Source of the DNA: an uncultured Archangium sp.
GTDB lineage: Bacteria; Myxococcota; Myxococcia; Myxococcales; Myxococcaceae
DNA: 64,000 nucleotides
Reading direction: 5' to 3'
Assembly (NCBI GenBank): GCA_903905455.1
Contig: CAIVGN010000031.1
Location: 1-64,000 of the forward strand
Shown: in pieces, positions 57,454 through 64,000 of the stretch
Numbering within the stretch: position 1 is the first letter of the stretch
Layout of the letters: the number at the start of each line of letters is the position of its first letter
Made by a program: the position numbers and the translations under genes
Notes under the pieces: model-generated
The model's input: only the letters and a program-made list of their open reading frames with translations
Told to the model about the DNA's origin: nothing
The model's database searches: none

Positions 57454-58187
57454 GCACCAGCCGTCGCGAGAGCAGCGAGGAGAAGCAGTTCCTCGAGAAG
57501 TACCGGGCGAAGGACTACCCCCGCCCCTCGGTGGCGGTGGACCTGGTGATCTTCACGATCATCGACGCGCAGCTGCGCGTGCTCCTGGTCAAGCGCCAGG
57601 AGCACCCCTTCAAGGGCGAGTGGGCGTTGCCCGGCGGCTTCGTGCGCGTCGGCGAGTCGGCGAAGGACCAGGGCGAGGACCTCGACACGGCCGCCCGCCG
57701 CGAGCTGAAGGAAGAGACGGGGCTCGACCCCGAGCGGGTGCACATCGAGCAGCTGTACACGTTCGGTGGCGCCGGCCGCGACCCGCGCATGCGGGTGATC
57801 TCCGTGGCCTACTTCGCGTTGGTGCGCCCGGACCTGGCGCCGTTCGTGAAGGCCGGTGGTGACGCCAGCCACGCCGACTGGTTGCCCGTGGACCAGCTCA
57901 AGAAGCTCTCGCTGGCGTTCGATCACCTCGAGGTGATCGAGGTGGGCCTTTCGCGCGTGCGCGGCAAGCTCGAGTACTCGGGCATCGCCTTCGATCTCGT
58001 GCCCATGACCTTCACCATCCCCGAGCTGCGGCACGTGTACTCCATCGTGCTCGACAAGGAGATGGACCCCGGCAACTTCCGCCGGAAGTTCAACCGCATG
58101 CTGGACGACGGGCTCATCGAGCAGGCGCCGGGCAAGCGCATCACCGCGTCGAAGCCGGCGACCGTCTACCGCTTCAAGCGTCGCTGA
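57450..58187 (+). CDS. nrtR: NrtR-type NAD-metabolism regulator (Nudix domain plus winged helix)
   Basis: A 245-residue protein. Residues 25-160 form a Nudix domain with LPGGFVRVGE and RRELKEETGL. Between them are about eight more residues than the G-x5-E-x7-REUxEExGU box. Residues about 175-245 form a winged helix (FTIPELRHVYSIVL, NFRRKFNRMLDDGL). This layout is that of NrtR, an ADP-ribose-responsive repressor of NAD-synthesis genes. The start is a GTG overlapping topA, so it is probably expressed with topoisomerase. Its likely target in this window is the palindrome before pncB at 39.46 kb. Confidence 0.82.
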   Translation: MSTSRRESSEEKQFLEKYRAKDYPRPSVAVDLVIFTIIDAQLRVLLVKRQEHPFKGEWALPGGFVRVGESAKDQGEDLDTAARRELKEETGLDPERVHIEQLYTFGGAGRDPRMRVISVAYFALVRPDLAPFVKAGGDASHADWLPVDQLKKLSLAFDHLEVIEVGLSRVRGKLEYSGIAFDLVPMTFTIPELRHVYSIVLDKEMDPGNFRRKFNRMLDDGLIEQAPGKRITASKPATVYRFKRR

Positions 58188-58202
58188 GAAGAAGGAGCGC
58201 CC

Positions 58203-58889
58203 ATGCGTTGGTTCCTCGTGCTGGCCACCGTGGCCTCGTTGACGGCGTGCAAGAAGGACCCGCCGCCCGCGCCCGTTCCCGTCGCCGTGAAGCCGGTGCT
58301 CTCGGAAGCCGAGCGCGCCCGCGCGTTCTGGGCCTGGGTGGCGTCTCACGTGGACGCGCTCAAGGCGGTGAAGACGGGCCACGAGCCGGTGACCGCCCAG
58401 CTGGCGGCGGAGCTGGAGAAGGTCGAGCCGGGGCTGGTCTTCGAGCTGGGCCTGGGCCGCGAGCCCTTCGAGTTGATCATCAGCGCCGACGGTGAGACGA
58501 AGTGGTTCCCCGCGGTGAAGCGGCTGGTGGCGTCGGCCGGCCCGATTCCCGGGGTGAAGGTGATCGCCTTTCGCCCCCGCAAGGACGTCGACGGTTTCTC
58601 GATGGACGTGGGGGAGCGGAAGCTCGCGGGCTCGGAGCTGTGGTTCGTCGCGAAGGCCGACCGGGAACACCCGGGGCGGGTCGCGGTGGAGATCTACGTG
58701 GAGCACCTCGACGACGCGCAGGCCGAGCAGCTGAAGACCGGTGCGTTCATGCTGCTGGAGGCCGCGGTGGGCGAGTTCGATCTCGAGACGAAGATCGGCA
58801 CCATCGACATCATGGCCGCGGCCGAGAAGCCGGAGCTGCCCCTCAAGAAGCTCAAGGAACTCCCCGCCACGCTCGACGCCTGGAAGTAG
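58203..58889 (+). CDS. Lipoprotein of unknown function
   Basis: A 228-residue lipoprotein with lipobox LTAC (Cys16) and a short Lys/Pro-rich spacer (KKDPPPAPVPVAVKP). The remainder is a compact alpha/beta domain (VFELGLGREPFELIISADGE) that I do not recognise. An SD (GAAGGAG) precedes the ATG. It sits between nrtR (15 bases) and the NadM-like fusion (13 bases), so all three appear to be one run. Confidence 0.6.
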   Translation: MRWFLVLATVASLTACKKDPPPAPVPVAVKPVLSEAERARAFWAWVASHVDALKAVKTGHEPVTAQLAAELEKVEPGLVFELGLGREPFELIISADGETKWFPAVKRLVASAGPIPGVKVIAFRPRKDVDGFSMDVGERKLAGSELWFVAKADREHPGRVAVEIYVEHLDDAQAEQLKTGAFMLLEAAVGEFDLETKIGTIDIMAAAEKPELPLKKLKELPATLDAWK

Positions 58890-58902
58890 GCTGCCGCGGG
58901 CG

Positions 58903-60285
58903 ATGAAGAACGCCCTCCTGGTTGGCCGTTTCCACGCCGTCACCCGTGCCCAGTCTCAGTGGTTGGCCTCGCTCGCGAGCGCGCCGGTCGACCGGCTGAT
59001 CTGCGTCGTCACCAGCGCGAACCACGGGGGCACGCGGCGCAACCCGCTCGACGTGGCCACCCGCGAAGAGATGCTGACCCCGGCGCTCGCGCGCAGCGGC
59101 AAGCCCTTCGAGTTGGTGCGCGTGGACGACGTGCCCGACAGCGCGACCTGGGTGGAGCACCTGGTGTCCGAGGTGCAGCGGCAGTGCGGGGTGCGCCTCA
59201 CCGCGGCCGACACGGCGGTGTACTCGGCCAACCGCGACGTGGACGCGCTCTTCGCGGCCCGTGGGTTTCGCGTGGTGGCCCCGGAGGTCCAGGGGCTGAC
59301 CCCGCACGAGCTGGTGCAGCGCGTGGTGGAGGGCAAGCCCTGGGAAGACGAGGCCTCGGTGGAGGCGCGCGCGGTGTTCGGCCGGCCGGCGCTGGTCACC
59401 AAGCTGCGCGACATCTTCAAGCAGTCGCTGCTCAACGACGACGGCGAGCTGGGGCACCTGCGCGACTTCCTGTCGTACGGCGCGATGATGGACGCCTCGC
59501 TGGTGCAGAAGCTCGAGGACCTGCTGCCCTATGTGAAGCCCGGGTGCCTGGTGGACAAGGGCTGCGGCACGGGGAAGCTGCTGGTCGAGCTCTCCCGGCT
59601 CTACCCCCAGTCGCAACTGGTGGGGGTGGACCTCTCGCGCGAGTTCCTGCGCGTGTGTGACGAGAACACCTACGCCACCGACGACGTGTCGCTGGTCTTC
59701 GCCAACATCATCGAGCGCAACGTGGAGCCGGGCAGCGCGACCACGGTCATCTACTCGTCGGTGATGCACGAGGTGCACTCGTACAACGGCTACGACGTGA
59801 CGCAGATCGACCGTGCGCTGGCGAACACCTTCAGCGAGCTGGCGCCCGGGGGCCGGGTGTTGATCCGCGACGGGGTGAGTCCGCCCGCGGCGACGTGGCG
59901 GCTGCGGCTCCTGACCCCCGCGGTCCAGGAGACCTTCGCCCGCTTCGCCGCCGAGTTCTGTCACGGCCGGGGCGCGAAGTTCGAGCGGCTCTCGGCCGAC
60001 ACGGTGCGGCTCTCGGCGCACGATGCCAACGAGTTCCTCTGCAAGAAGGACTACCTCAAGAACTGGCACATCGAGGTGCACGAGGAGTTCGGCCCGCTCA
60101 CGCTCGAGGGGTGGCGCACGGCGTTGGTCCAGGCCGGCTTCACCCCGCTGCACCTGCACGCCTACGCCAACACGTGGATCGTCCAGCACCGCTACGAGGG
60201 CACCCTGGAGGTGATGGACGACGCCGGCGCGAAGCTCCCGTGGCCTGCGACCAACCTGGTGGTGGTCGGTCAGAAGCCCGAATAG
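58903..60285 (+). CDS. NadM-like pseudo-adenylyltransferase fused to a SAM methyltransferase
   Basis: A 460-residue two-domain protein. Residues 1-160 follow the NadM-type NMN adenylyltransferase pattern: LLVGRFHAVTRAQSQWL at the HxGH position, SANHGGTRRNPLDVATREEM for the NPFTAGER region, and EGKPWED near 143-149. Both HxGH histidines are replaced (Thr14, Gln17) and the SxTxxR motif is LTPHELVQ. Residues about 200-460 are a class I methyltransferase: LVDKGCGTGKLLVELS (217-232), VGVDLS and HEVHSYNGYD in the motif IV region. The N-terminal domain may bind a pyridine nucleotide without catalysis. It lies in a run with nrtR. Confidence 0.75.
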   Translation: MKNALLVGRFHAVTRAQSQWLASLASAPVDRLICVVTSANHGGTRRNPLDVATREEMLTPALARSGKPFELVRVDDVPDSATWVEHLVSEVQRQCGVRLTAADTAVYSANRDVDALFAARGFRVVAPEVQGLTPHELVQRVVEGKPWEDEASVEARAVFGRPALVTKLRDIFKQSLLNDDGELGHLRDFLSYGAMMDASLVQKLEDLLPYVKPGCLVDKGCGTGKLLVELSRLYPQSQLVGVDLSREFLRVCDENTYATDDVSLVFANIIERNVEPGSATTVIYSSVMHEVHSYNGYDVTQIDRALANTFSELAPGGRVLIRDGVSPPAATWRLRLLTPAVQETFARFAAEFCHGRGAKFERLSADTVRLSAHDANEFLCKKDYLKNWHIEVHEEFGPLTLEGWRTALVQAGFTPLHLHAYANTWIVQHRYEGTLEVMDDAGAKLPWPATNLVVVGQKPE

Positions 60286-61859
60286 GCGGGGAGCACGACC
60301 TCGAAGAGCGCGCCCTGGCCCGGGCTGCTGAGGCGGAGCTCGCCCTTGAGGCCGGAGATGATGTTCTGGCTGATGTAGAGGCCGAGGCCGGTGCCCTGGC
60401 CCGCGGGCTTGGTGGTGAAGAAGGGCGTGAAGAGCCTCGGGCGGATGGTCTCGGGAACGCCGGGGCCGAAGTCGCGCACCCCGATGATCACCCGGTCCCC
60501 CTCGCGCACGGTGGAGACGATGATCTCGCGGCGCTCGGAATCACCCAGCGCCTGGGCCGCGTTGACGATCAGGTTCAAGAAGACCTGCCCCAGCCGGCTC
60601 TCGATGCCGTACACGCTGCCCACGTTCCCGAACTGCCGGGTCACGGTGGCCCGGGCTTCCTTCACGCGCTGCTGGGCGAGGGTGAGCACGGAGTCGAGCA
60701 CGGCCTCGATGTCCACGGCGTTGACGGCCTCGAACTCGCCGCTGCGCGAGAAGATGCGGAGATCCTGCACGATGGTCTGGATGCGCCGCGTGCCCTGCCG
60801 GGTCTCGTCGATGACCGTCTTCGCGTCTTCGGGCACCAGCTGCTCTTCGGCGAGCCGCGTGGAGAGGTAGTTGAGGTTCGCCGTGACGTACGAGAGCGGG
60901 TTGTTGATCTCGTGGGCCACGCCCGCGACCATGCGGCCCATCGTCTCGAGGCGATCGGTCATCATCAGCCGGGCCTCCATCTGCTTGCGATCCGACACGT
61001 CGCGCAGGAAGACGGCCGAGCGGCCATCGGGCAGGGGCGCGAGCAGCCCTTCGCAGGGAAAGGTGGAGCCCTCGAGGCGGGTGGCGTCGAACTCCAGGCG
61101 GCGGGCCTGGTCGCTGGCCGCGAACGTCGACTCGTTGGGGGAGCGGGCGAGGGTGGTCAGGTCCTTTCCCAGCGCGTCGACCGACGAGACGCCGAGCAGC
61201 CGGGCCGCGACCAGGCTCCACTCGGTCACGCGCTGGAGCGGGTCGATGATGATCGCCGCGTCGGGCGAGGCGTCGAGGGTCGAGCGGAGGAGGGCCGCGG
61301 CGCCCTCGAGGTCCTTCACCTGGCGCTGGCGCAGGGCGGCGCTCACCACGGTCAACGCGAGCACGTAGGCCATGAAGAAGATGGGGATCACCGCCATGGA
61401 GCTGGGCACGGCCGGGTTGCCGATCAGCACCGCAACGCCCAGGGCGAGGCACCCCAGCGACGAGAAGAGCGTGGCCCGGGCCGAGAGCAGGAAGCTCGCG
61501 TAGAGCGGGCCGGTCAGGGCGATCATCGCGCTGTAAATCGCGCGCACCGGGTCGGGTTCCCGGGCGCTGACGAAGCAGGCCCCCACGATGGCCGTGAGCG
61601 TGAGCAGGTGTGCGCCGCGCTGGTACTGCTCGGTGCGGTTGAGGAGGTAGCCCACCAGCGACATCAGGCCCAACACCCCACCGAGCACGAAGTCCGTGGT
61701 GGTGACCGCGACGGTTCGCGAAACGGCTGCCGCCAGCGCCATCACGAGGTACGTGGGCACGACGAAGACGAGCACCGCCGACATCAGCCGAGACTGACGT
61801 CGGTGATGCTGCCCGCGGACCGCGGCCGAAGGTTCGGTGAGGAATTCCCAGACGCCCAC
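60270..61859 (-). CDS. Membrane sensor histidine kinase with PAS domain
   Basis: A 529-residue kinase. Six hydrophobic segments span about residues 25-175 (SAVLVFVVPTYLVMALAAAV, VLGGVLGLMSLVGYLLN, MAVIPIFFMAYVLALTVVSA). A PAS domain follows (about 190-310, LLRSTLDASPDAAIIIDP). The phosphoacceptor His is in VAGVAHEINNPLSYV. The ATPase has NLIVNAAQAL, RDFGPGVP and GTGLGLYISQ (N, G1 and G2 boxes). No response regulator is adjacent. The GTG at 61859 is my choice of start; frame extension upstream is low-complexity. The end overlaps the convergent fusion gene by 16 bases. Confidence 0.88.
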   Translation of the reverse strand: MGVWEFLTEPSAAVRGQHHRRQSRLMSAVLVFVVPTYLVMALAAAVSRTVAVTTTDFVLGGVLGLMSLVGYLLNRTEQYQRGAHLLTLTAIVGACFVSAREPDPVRAIYSAMIALTGPLYASFLLSARATLFSSLGCLALGVAVLIGNPAVPSSMAVIPIFFMAYVLALTVVSAALRQRQVKDLEGAAALLRSTLDASPDAAIIIDPLQRVTEWSLVAARLLGVSSVDALGKDLTTLARSPNESTFAASDQARRLEFDATRLEGSTFPCEGLLAPLPDGRSAVFLRDVSDRKQMEARLMMTDRLETMGRMVAGVAHEINNPLSYVTANLNYLSTRLAEEQLVPEDAKTVIDETRQGTRRIQTIVQDLRIFSRSGEFEAVNAVDIEAVLDSVLTLAQQRVKEARATVTRQFGNVGSVYGIESRLGQVFLNLIVNAAQALGDSERREIIVSTVREGDRVIIGVRDFGPGVPETIRPRLFTPFFTTKPAGQGTGLGLYISQNIISGLKGELRLSSPGQGALFEVVLPAYSGF

Positions 61860-61914
61860 GACCAAGGATCCTACTCGGCGCAGGGGCAGAGGCGATTTTG
61901 CGACCCGGCCGCCG

Positions 61915-62832
61915 CTACGCAGCCTGGGCAGCGCCCGTCGCTTCGACCTCGCACGAGGGAACCAGCCACTCGAAACACAGGGTGGGGAACAGCGCACCCG
62001 TCAGGTACATGCTGAAGCTCTCGACCGGCAGCACCCAGGCGGTCAGCCCGATGGCCTGCTGCGTGTTCCACACCCACCACCCGCGACCGCAGGCGAGGAG
62101 CTCGAAGAAGAGCGCGAAGGGAAAGTAGGTCAACACCAGCACCATCAGGCGTTGCCAGTGCAGCCGGTGCACGACCTTCGCGGCGACGCTGAAGGTGCCC
62201 GCCCAGCCGAGCAGCTGCACGATGGTCCACCCGTACTGCCTGGGGCCGGCCGCGAAACGGATGGCGCCCATGGCGTCGGGGCCGGGCTGGGCGTCGACCG
62301 GGGCCGCGGTGCCGACGCCCAGCAGCGCCAGGGCCGCGAAGCCGAGGGCCGCGATGAGGCTCACCCAGGCCGCGCGCCGCAGCCAGGTCGTGGCCGCCGC
62401 GGGGATCGCCGGCCGGGCCCCGAAGACGCGACCCAGCCACAGGTACCAGAGGATGGGGAGGTTCAAGAGCATGGGGTACGAGAGGAATTCCTCGAGCGGG
62501 ATGGCCCCGAGGTCGAAGCCCGAGAGCGGGTCGAGGCCCGTGTAGAAGCCCCAGTACCGGCGCTCGATGGCCAGCAGCTCGGCGATGGCGGAAAGCGAGA
62601 TGAAGAGCCCGGAGGTGATGACGAAGGCGATGCGCTGCGCGGCTCTCAGCTTCGGGTACACCTCGAAGAGCAGCCACCCCATGGGCACCAGCAGCACCAC
62701 CAGTTCGTGGAGCAGGTACCAGGGCAGCTTGAGGCCCAGGGCGTCGGCGCCGAAGCGGGCCACGACCATGAAGAGGATGAGGCCGGCGAGGGCGCTCAGG
62801 CGCTTGAGCAGGGTGACGTCGGGGGCGTTCAC
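61915..62832 (-). CDS. Lycopene-cyclase-domain-like membrane protein B
   Basis: A 305-residue membrane protein with seven to eight hydrophobic segments. Two half-units each carry a Pro-x-Glu motif in the context seen in CrtYc/CrtYd-type lycopene cyclases: GAIPLEEFLSYPML and WVLPVESFSMYLTG, preceded by Trp-rich loops (RYWGFYTG, GWWVWNTQQ). These enzymes close the ionone ring ends of lycopene. Here each protein seems to hold two domains. The start is a GTG overlapping the stop of the neighbour gene by four bases. Membrane proteins of other function with this fold are possible. Confidence 0.6.
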   Translation of the reverse strand: MNAPDVTLLKRLSALAGLILFMVVARFGADALGLKLPWYLLHELVVLLVPMGWLLFEVYPKLRAAQRIAFVITSGLFISLSAIAELLAIERRYWGFYTGLDPLSGFDLGAIPLEEFLSYPMLLNLPILWYLWLGRVFGARPAIPAAATTWLRRAAWVSLIAALGFAALALLGVGTAAPVDAQPGPDAMGAIRFAAGPRQYGWTIVQLLGWAGTFSVAAKVVHRLHWQRLMVLVLTYFPFALFFELLACGRGWWVWNTQQAIGLTAWVLPVESFSMYLTGALFPTLCFEWLVPSCEVEATGAAQAA

Positions 62833-63764
62833 GGCGACCTCCGGGACACGAAGGCCAGCCGGGCCCGCAGGGTCTCGTAGGTGATGATCGTCGCCAGCGG
62901 CGTCATCAGCCACACCAGCACGGCCTCCAGCGGCAGGCGGTGCCACGCGGCGACCTCGAGGCCCAGCATCGACGCGCGTTGGTAGCCCCACCATCCCTGG
63001 GGAATGGCGAGCGTCACCTCCCAGAGGATGGAGTGCCCCCACAGCGCGAGGCACACCAGCACCAGGGCGGACCAGTTGATGCGGTGCGCGACCGCGGGCC
63101 CGTAGGCCACCATCACCGGCAGCGGTACGAGCATCAGGTACATCCAGTAGCCGGGCGCGGTGGCCGTGGGGTTGGCGACGCGTTGCACGGCCCAGCCCGC
63201 GACGCACAACGACACGCCGCCGGCCAGGGCCACCAGGAACTCGGGCAGGGAGACGTCGAGGCGCCGGCCCAGCGCGCGCGGCCTGGGCACGAGCACCTCG
63301 TCGGCCCAGGCGTAGAGCAGGAGCAGCGAGGCGAAGCCCAGCACGTAGAAGGCGAGCTCTTCGATGGGGATCTGGAAGGCGTGATCGACCCCGGTGAGAT
63401 CGAACGCGGGGATGGTGACCCCGAGCGTGGCGCTGGTCGTGGGGTACACGAAGAAGTCATCGGCGAGGCCCACGGTGAGCACCGCGCCCATGGGCACCAG
63501 GAGGGAGAGCGCGAGGGTCAGCGGCTTCCACAGGGTGGCCAGCGTGCCCCGGCGGTAGAGCGCGTGGCTGGTCAGCCCGAGCGGCGCGACGAAGATCAGC
63601 AGGCTCCAGGTGTATTGGTGCGAGGTCGAGAGCACCGCCGGCACCACGCACAGCACCCAACACGACAGGAGCTTCGCCGCGTCGACTGCTTCCTGGGGAA
63701 TCGCGGGCGACCAGGACTCCGCGCGCGTCTGCGTCTCCACTCCCTGCACCGACCACGTTTGCAT
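62829..63764 (-). CDS. Lycopene-cyclase-domain-like membrane protein A
   Basis: A 311-residue membrane protein with about eight hydrophobic segments. Two motifs fit the cyclase-domain pattern: FQIPIEELAFYVLG and RLPLEAVLVWLMT, with Trp-rich loops before the second (QGWWGYQRAS). It is the upstream partner of gene B and overlaps it by four bases, so both are coupled like heterodimeric CrtYc-CrtYd. No carotenoid synthase or desaturase gene is in view. The ATG at 63764 is chosen over a TTG four codons upstream. Confidence 0.6.
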   Translation of the reverse strand: MQTWSVQGVETQTRAESWSPAIPQEAVDAAKLLSCWVLCVVPAVLSTSHQYTWSLLIFVAPLGLTSHALYRRGTLATLWKPLTLALSLLVPMGAVLTVGLADDFFVYPTTSATLGVTIPAFDLTGVDHAFQIPIEELAFYVLGFASLLLLYAWADEVLVPRPRALGRRLDVSLPEFLVALAGGVSLCVAGWAVQRVANPTATAPGYWMYLMLVPLPVMVAYGPAVAHRINWSALVLVCLALWGHSILWEVTLAIPQGWWGYQRASMLGLEVAAWHRLPLEAVLVWLMTPLATIITYETLRARLAFVSRRSP

Positions 63765-63872
63765 GGCCGCGCACAAAGCATGCGCCGTTCCACCCCGAGC
63801 TCCGCGCCAAGCGCATGGATTGCGGAGTCACCCGGCGAAACGCGCTGGGGCGCCCGCAACCTTGGGGGACCC

Positions 63873-63884
63873 CTGACGCGTCAG
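63873..63884. repeat. 12-base perfect palindrome
   Basis: CTGACGCGTCAG lies in the short gap between the partial gene at the window end and the cyclase-like pair. It may be an operator for the pair or just a chance site in GC-rich DNA. Confidence 0.3.
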
Positions 63885-63901
63885 CGAGCCGACGCTCGGC
63901 A

Positions 63902-64000
63902 TCAAGTGCCGTGCAGTTCGGGGTGCCGGCGCACGAGCTGGCCGAAGAAGAGATCGCTCTGCTTCTCGAGCACCGAGTTGGCGCGCAGCCGCATGTCGAG
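63902..64000 (-). CDS. C-terminal end of a gene cut by the window edge
   Basis: The last 32 codons of a leftward frame (ending VRRHPELHGT) followed by TGA. Codon usage fits the surrounding genes (GC-ending third positions), and it lies upstream of the cyclase pair on the same strand. Too little is present to name a product. Confidence 0.4.
   Translation of the reverse strand, partial: LDMRLRANSVLEKQSDLFFGQLVRRHPELHGT

Overview
The window is very GC-rich with GC-ending codons throughout. It reads as a piece of a myxobacterial (Myxococcota) chromosome. Pointers are a MYXO-CTERM-like tail, aspartate-alanine-glycine-rich lipoproteins, many Ser/Thr kinases, FHA, PilZ and zinc-ribbon/GYF regulatory proteins, and a repeat-companion/LRR protein. 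No rRNA, IS element, phage or CRISPR array was seen. Genes are densely packed, often with 1-4 base overlaps.

Layout. 0-4 kb: a small membrane hydrolase-like gene, then a leftward run of Ser/Thr kinase, RluD-like pseudouridine synthase and dinB. 4-9 kb, rightward: uppS, cdsA, rseP, tsaB and an aspartate-semialdehyde-dehydrogenase-like gene that has lost its catalytic residues. 9-15.6 kb: exported proteins, a second kinase and a GT22-type mannosyltransferase. 15.6-18.2 kb, leftward: a translation locus with serS, all four serine tRNAs, tRNA-Arg(ACG), tadA and the SRP RNA. 18.2-22.7 kb: a 1501-residue zinc-ribbon/PLPG-repeat/GYF/TPR protein. 22.8-30 kb: glycosyltransferase, deacetylase, an FHA regulator with a reduced AAA+ domain, methyltransferase, nucleotidyltransferase and a decaprenyl-phosphate phosphoribosyltransferase-like gene. 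30-38.7 kb: ptsN, nagZ, hpf, PilZ protein, response regulator, rpoN, lptB, a membrane protein, an LptA-like gene and a sigma factor.

39.4-46.7 kb is the most interesting stretch. Nicotinate phosphoribosyltransferase (pncB) and a nicotinamidase-like gene share a rightward run with a PP2C phosphatase, a YegI-type kinase and a VWA protein, the three parts of a TerY-P-type signalling triad. A palindrome lies across the -35 box of its promoter. At 57.4 kb an NrtR-type NAD regulator overlaps topA. At 58.9 kb a NadM-like adenylyltransferase domain without its active-site histidines is fused to a methyltransferase. Together these suggest an NAD-salvage system under phosphorylation and NrtR control; the functional link is inference.

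46.8-64 kb: a Cys/Gly-rich lipoprotein, glnS with an extra tRNA-binding domain, an outer-membrane-like protein, a phosphoesterase lipoprotein, proline iminopeptidase, topA, nrtR, a lipoprotein, the fusion gene, a PAS histidine kinase, two adjacent lycopene-cyclase-like membrane genes and the tail of a gene cut by the window edge.
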